64,000 nt of DNA from UBA7672 sp030824255 (GTDB taxonomy: Bacteria; Pseudomonadota; Alphaproteobacteria; Caulobacterales; Hyphomonadaceae). Location: positions 2,418,001 through 2,482,000 of the forward strand of contig OW818686.1 of the NCBI GenBank assembly GCA_942493305.1, given 5' to 3'. The position numbers were made by a program, and so were the translations under genes. Numbering within the stretch: the stretch's first letter is position 1; each line of letters starts with the position of its first letter. Of this stretch, positions 60,190 to 64,000 are shown in pieces. The notes under the pieces were generated by a model. The model was not told the origin of the DNA, did no database searches, and saw nothing but the letters and a program-made list of their open reading frames with translations.

Positions 60190-60214
60190 AACGACAGGTC
60201 GGACCAGCGGTTCC
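60190..60214 (-). promoter_or_regulatory. EcfG-type promoter of 59791-60147 gene
   Basis: On the minus strand GGAAC, 16 bases, CGTT, ending 43 bases before the ATG. Confidence 0.85.
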
Positions 60215-60269
60215 GGGGAAAGATGCGCCCGGCCGCGCTTCCATTTGGTTCCATTGAAATACAGAAAAA

Positions 60270-61520
60270 TCAGTCGATGCGTACGGCAAGGGTTTCGAGG
60301 CCCCGAAAACCGGGAAGGCGTCGCCAGTGGGGCGCAGTTTCGGGTTGTGCGAGGCGGAGGCGGGGGAGGTCCGAGAACAGGCGGGGGAGGAGGTGTCTGG
60401 CTTCCATGCGCGCCAGCGGTGCGCCGGGGCAGATGTGGGCGCCTCCGCCAAAGGCTAGGTGGCGCGAAGCGCGGCGGCGTGTGACGTCGAAGGCGTGCGC
60501 TTCCGGGAAGGCTGACTCATCGCGATTGGCGGAGCGGATGAAAATGTTCAGGGCGCCGCCCGCAGCGACGGGACAGCCGGACAGGCTCTCCGGCTGGGTG
60601 GCGATGCGCCAGGTGAAGTCGACCGGCGGCTCGCGTCGTAATACCTCCTCCACGGCATTCGGCCAGAGGGACGGCGTGGCGTGCAGTCGTGCGAGTTGGT
60701 CGGGATGGGTCAGCAGAAGGTGGACGGCGTTGCCGATCAGGTCGGTAGTGGTGACGTTGCCGGCGATCAGCAGGCCGCGGATGTTGTAGGTGATTTCGGT
60801 GTCGCTCAGCGGTGCGCCCGCGGCTTGTAGCCGGGCCATGTCGCCGAAGAGATCATCGGGCGGGTTGATCTTCGCGTCAGCAAAGCGCCCGCGAATATAG
60901 TGGGCGAGGCCGTTGGAGGCGGCAACGAGATTGGCGACATCTTCCGGCGTACGATCGGGATTGAAAGTCTGCACGATGCCGTCGAGCCATTGCCGGAAGG
61001 TCGCGAGGGTGTCCTGCGGTACGCCAAGGATGGCGCCTATGCAGGCGACGGGAACCGGCTCGGCCAGCTCCTTCATCAGGTCGAACTCGGCGCGGCCTTC
61101 CAGGCGATCCAGCGCCGCATTGATGATACGGATGCATTCCGGTTCAAAGCGGGCGATACGGGCATAAAGCGCCTGCACCAGCGGACCGCGCACGCGGGCA
61201 TGTTCCGCGTCATCCAGCTCAAGCATTGAGGCTTTCTGATCGTCCGGGAAGGCGAGGCCATCCGGGACGGTGGCGCGGCGGCGGCGGATGGCGATAGCCG
61301 CCGGCTCCGCCCTGTCCGGGTTCTTGGCGTGGGAGTTGTCGGCGAATATCGCGCGGGCGTCAGCCATGCGCGTCACAAGCCATGCTCCGGCCGCCTCGTC
61401 GCGGTGCAGGGGGCACTGGCCGCGCAGCTCAGCAAGGCGCGGGTAGGGGTCTTCCCGCGCCTGTGGATTGGCGGCGGTCAGGTCGAGGATGCGGAACGGA
61501 GATGATCCGGTATCGGCCAT
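60270..61520 (-). CDS. Cytochrome P450, 416 aa
   Basis: Soluble bacterial P450: I-helix GLLIAGNVTTTDLIGN (A-G-x-x-T-T), E-x-x-R in AVEEVLRREPP, the Arg of W-x-x-A region in WRIATQPESLSG, and the heme loop FGGGAHICPGAPLAR with ligand C364. Length is normal. The substrate is not evident, and no ferredoxin or ferredoxin reductase gene is adjacent. It sits between a stress gene and a helicase gene in a mixed context. Confidence 0.95.
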   Translation of the reverse strand: MADTGSSPFRILDLTAANPQAREDPYPRLAELRGQCPLHRDEAAGAWLVTRMADARAIFADNSHAKNPDRAEPAAIAIRRRRATVPDGLAFPDDQKASMLELDDAEHARVRGPLVQALYARIARFEPECIRIINAALDRLEGRAEFDLMKELAEPVPVACIGAILGVPQDTLATFRQWLDGIVQTFNPDRTPEDVANLVAASNGLAHYIRGRFADAKINPPDDLFGDMARLQAAGAPLSDTEITYNIRGLLIAGNVTTTDLIGNAVHLLLTHPDQLARLHATPSLWPNAVEEVLRREPPVDFTWRIATQPESLSGCPVAAGGALNIFIRSANRDESAFPEAHAFDVTRRRASRHLAFGGGAHICPGAPLARMEARHLLPRLFSDLPRLRLAQPETAPHWRRLPGFRGLETLAVRID

Positions 61521-61684
61521 GTACGCGTCTCTGTCTGGATTGAGTAATCAACAACCTATGGTTGTAGATTTCGGCCGTCAATCCAGGTTGCTCCGGCCCT
61601 GTGGGACGGGGTTGCGCGGAAGGCCGGCTGTTGAGAAACTCAAGGCGGGGGCCAAGCTTGGCCGGCTTGTGCTGGGAACGCCTG

Positions 61685-63619
61685 ATGGCGGTAATGATAC
61701 CCGATAAAATGCCTGCCAGCGCCACCCAGGGCGAGAAGAAGGCGTTCGCTCTTTTGCAGAAGCTGCCGGACAACTGCATCTGCTATTACGAGCCGGTTGT
61801 GGGCGAACGCTACCCCGATTTCGTGGTGATTATCCCCGAGCTGGGCGTGCTGATCATCGAAGTCAAAGGCTGGTATCGCGGCCAGGTGGAGCGGGCGGAC
61901 ACACGCGAAGTCATGATCCGTCAGGACGGCATCGCCAGCGTGCACAAGCATCCTGTGAGGCAGGCGCGGGACTACATGTTCGAGCTGATGAAGGCGTGCA
62001 AGGTGAGCCGCCATGCCAGCCATCTTCTCAATCATGGCGGGCAGCACGCCGGCAGGTTCGTGTTTCCATTCGGACATATGGCTCTGATGTCGAACATCAC
62101 GCGCGAGCAAGTGCGGCAGGCGGATTTCGCAATCGCGCCGGGCGTCTTCGGCGAAGGCAAGATCGTGATGCGCGACGAGATGGACGCGCTGCTGGACCTG
62201 ACCGCAGACAAGCTAATCGATGTGATGCGGACGTGGTTTGATCCGATCTGGAGTTTCCCACGGCTGACCAATTCTCAGGTCGATTCCATTCGTTTGATCA
62301 TTCACCCCGAGATCATCATCGAAGGAACATCCCTGGCGGTGCTGGATCACAAGCAGGAAGCGCGGGCGCGATCGATCGGCCATGGGCACCGGCTGATCTA
62401 TGGCATTGCCGGGTCCGGCAAGACCGTGGTCTTGCTGGCCCGGGCGCGGATGCTGGCCAAGGACCCGAAGAAACGAATACTGCTGCTGTGTTTCAACAGG
62501 GAACTGGCCCGGCGGTTTCGCGAGGATTTGCGAGACCATCCAAATGTGGACGCCATGAACTTTCATGGCTGGGCTGCGCGAAACGGCGTAACAGCCAGCG
62601 ACGATTACTCACCGGAAGCAGAAGCAGTGCGCGCGCGTACCCTGCTTGAGCTGTTTCAGTCGGGGGGCGGCGAGGCCAATCGGTATGATGCGATCCTGAT
62701 TGATGAGGCGCAGGACTTCCAGCCGCTGTGGTTCACCTGTGTGCGGCAGGCATTGAAGCAGCCTGATGATGGTGATCTGCTGATTGCGCTTGATGGCGGA
62801 CAAAATCTCTACGGCCGCCAGACGTTCACGTGGAAATCGGTCGGCATTCATGCGCAGGGGCGTGTCGTTTCACGCGCCACATACGATTTCGACCGGAACT
62901 ACAGGAACACGCGGCAAATCCTGACACTCGCCGCGCCATTCGCGGCGGTCATGCAAAGCGATGACGACGATGACGCTTTGCAATCCTACCAAGTTGATCC
63001 GGGCTATGCCGCACGCGAGGGGCCGCTTCCCAAATTCTATGCTGGCGACAATCGCGACGCGGAGATTCAGGCGGTCGTCAACAGCGTGAAAGGATGGCTT
63101 GAGAAAGGCATCCGCAACGAGACGGGCGAATTCGAAAGGCTTGCTCCAAGCGACATAGGCATTCTCTATCCGCGTTGCCCAAGCGCGCTGAAGCCTCATC
63201 TTTCATCCCTGCTCGAGCGGTTGAGCGAGCTCGCGACTGTGCGGCTTGTTTCCTCAACAGCTTCCGGGGAGGCGCGGCGGGGAACGGGTGGCGGACCGGC
63301 GCTGACCGTGGGGACCATCCACTCCGTCAAAGGCCTACAGTTCAAGGCTGTGATTATTGTGTGGACGGACCTGCTTGTCGGAGCGGGCGGGCCTGCATGG
63401 GCAAAAAACGATCGTGCCCTGCTTTATGTCGGCCTGACGCGTGCGCAGACCTTCCTTTGCATTTCGTGGAGCAATGGAACTGCGCTCACCGCGGAAGTTG
63501 AGGCGGCAGTGGGTTTGATTGAAGATGAGAGCCGGGCAGCCAAGGCATCCGACGGCCTTGGCGAGAGTCCGAAGTCGCTAGCTGAACCTCCCGCCAAACC
63601 TTTCCGCTGGTGGCGGTAA
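61685..63619 (+). CDS. NERD nuclease-SF1 (UvrD-like) helicase fusion, 644 aa
   Basis: The N-terminal NERD domain (about residues 12-110) has the PD-(D/E)xK active site D45, E59 and K61 (YPDFVVIIPELGVLII with EVKGW). A SF1 helicase follows: Walker A GIAGSGKTVVLLARA at 240-254, Walker B AILIDEAQDFQPLW, motif III-like ALDGGQNLYGRQ, and TVGTIHSVKGLQFKAVII with LYVGLTRAQTFL near the end. Both domains look active. NERD-helicase fusions occur among phage-defence nuclease-helicases (Nhi-like), but housekeeping DNA repair is equally possible. ATG 61685 is chosen over ATG 61601 and 61694. Confidence 0.87.
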   Translation: MAVMIPDKMPASATQGEKKAFALLQKLPDNCICYYEPVVGERYPDFVVIIPELGVLIIEVKGWYRGQVERADTREVMIRQDGIASVHKHPVRQARDYMFELMKACKVSRHASHLLNHGGQHAGRFVFPFGHMALMSNITREQVRQADFAIAPGVFGEGKIVMRDEMDALLDLTADKLIDVMRTWFDPIWSFPRLTNSQVDSIRLIIHPEIIIEGTSLAVLDHKQEARARSIGHGHRLIYGIAGSGKTVVLLARARMLAKDPKKRILLLCFNRELARRFREDLRDHPNVDAMNFHGWAARNGVTASDDYSPEAEAVRARTLLELFQSGGGEANRYDAILIDEAQDFQPLWFTCVRQALKQPDDGDLLIALDGGQNLYGRQTFTWKSVGIHAQGRVVSRATYDFDRNYRNTRQILTLAAPFAAVMQSDDDDDALQSYQVDPGYAAREGPLPKFYAGDNRDAEIQAVVNSVKGWLEKGIRNETGEFERLAPSDIGILYPRCPSALKPHLSSLLERLSELATVRLVSSTASGEARRGTGGGPALTVGTIHSVKGLQFKAVIIVWTDLLVGAGGPAWAKNDRALLYVGLTRAQTFLCISWSNGTALTAEVEAAVGLIEDESRAAKASDGLGESPKSLAEPPAKPFRWWR

Positions 63620-63647
63620 AGTCTGGCGGTCGGTCGTTGGAGGACGA

Positions 63648-64000
63648 CTAGAGAACGTCGAGCAGTTTGGCGACGACGGGGTGGCGGACGACGTCGACCT
63701 GGGCGAGGCGGACGACGCCTACGTCGCCGCCCATGCTTTCGATGCGGTCTGCGACCGGGGCGAGGCCGGATAGATCGGTCGCGAGATCCGACTGCTGCGG
63801 GTCTCCGGTCACGATCATCTTGGAGTTCCAGCCGAGGCGGGTCAGCAGCATCTTGAGCTGCACATAGGTGCAGTTCTGCGCTTCATCGACGACGATGAAA
63901 GCGTTGCTGAGCGTACGGCCGCGCATGAAGCCGACCGAGGCAATCTCGATCTGGCCTTCGGCGATCATCGCCTTCACCTGTTTGGCGGCCATGCGATCCT
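63648..64000 (-). CDS. PhoH family protein, C-terminal part, cut at right edge
   Basis: The frame reads through the right edge (DRMAAKQ type entry), so the 5' part lies outside. Visible part: AAKQVKAMIAEGQIEIASVG, FMRGRTLSNAFIVVDEAQNC (Walker B), TRLGWNSKMIVTGDPQQSDL and VVRHPVVAKLLDVL, the C-terminal end of PhoH/PhoL-type ATPases, which act in RNA metabolism and often sit next to ybeY. Stop at 63648. Confidence 0.9.
   Translation of the reverse strand, partial: DRMAAKQVKAMIAEGQIEIASVGFMRGRTLSNAFIVVDEAQNCTYVQLKMLLTRLGWNSKMIVTGDPQQSDLATDLSGLAPVADRIESMGGDVGVVRLAQVDVVRHPVVAKLLDVL

Noticed and set aside
1..64000. CRISPR array, rRNA operon or insertion-sequence transposase
   Set aside because: No regularly spaced direct repeats of CRISPR size, no rRNA-like sequence and no DDE transposase motif were found on either strand.

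Overview
The window looks like chromosomal DNA of an alphaproteobacterium, most likely of the Caulobacterales/Hyphomonadaceae type. This is inferred from high GC, a complete PhyR-NepR-EcfG general stress response locus with a HisKA_2 kinase, a PhaR/phasin/class I PHA synthase set, and an AHL-acylase-like penicillin acylase. All family calls rest on motifs read by eye in translated sequence; no database search was possible.

Layout. (1) <1 to about 10.13 kb is the end of an integrated element next to a tRNA(CAU) gene. Reading inward from the tRNA it has a tyrosine recombinase, a coiled-coil protein, an AlpA-like regulator overlapping a winged-helix-like gene, a broken HNH-type gene, and a divergent pair made of an SMC/RecF-like ATPase and an 817-residue DUF4238/SEC-C protein. 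The pair is a candidate uncharacterised (possibly defensive) module. The other end of the element lies left of the window. (2) 10.3-18.2 kb is a general-stress-response island: phyR diverges from nepR-ecfG-kinase, and I find eight GGAAC-N16/17-CGTT promoters in the window. They precede phyR, nepR, a DUF1328 protein, an entericidin-like lipoprotein, a 48-residue membrane protein, two glycine-zipper proteins, and a third, distant glycine-zipper gene at 60 kb. A metallophosphoesterase and a diacylglycerol-kinase-like gene lie among them. (3) 18-36 kb is mixed metabolism: SDR, serine hydrolase, SOUL and fasciclin proteins, acyl-CoA dehydrogenases, a coniferyl-aldehyde-type dehydrogenase, a GT2 glycosyltransferase, a GGDEF-EAL protein and threonine aldolase. 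A 0.7-kb repeat occurs at 25.7 kb and, inverted, at 34.7-35.4 kb. (4) 36.9-41.1 kb is polyhydroxyalkanoate metabolism (phasin, PhaC, an alpha/beta hydrolase, PhaR), with a 3-hydroxybutyrate dehydrogenase further on at 48.9 kb. (5) 41.7-50.8 kb holds a beta-lactamase-fold hydrolase, the acylase, divergent murein-recycling genes (Mpl and LD-carboxypeptidase), an acyltransferase and an M28 peptidase. (6) 50.9-54.6 kb is a tightly overlapping three-gene cluster of coiled-coil/membrane/glycine-rich proteins of unknown function. (7) 54.6-64 kb has a phytase-like esterase, PhoD phosphatase, cyclophilin lipoprotein, cytochrome P450, a NERD-nuclease/SF1-helicase fusion and the 3' part of phoH.

REP-like hairpins are scattered between genes. 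No rRNA, CRISPR array or insertion-sequence transposase was seen.
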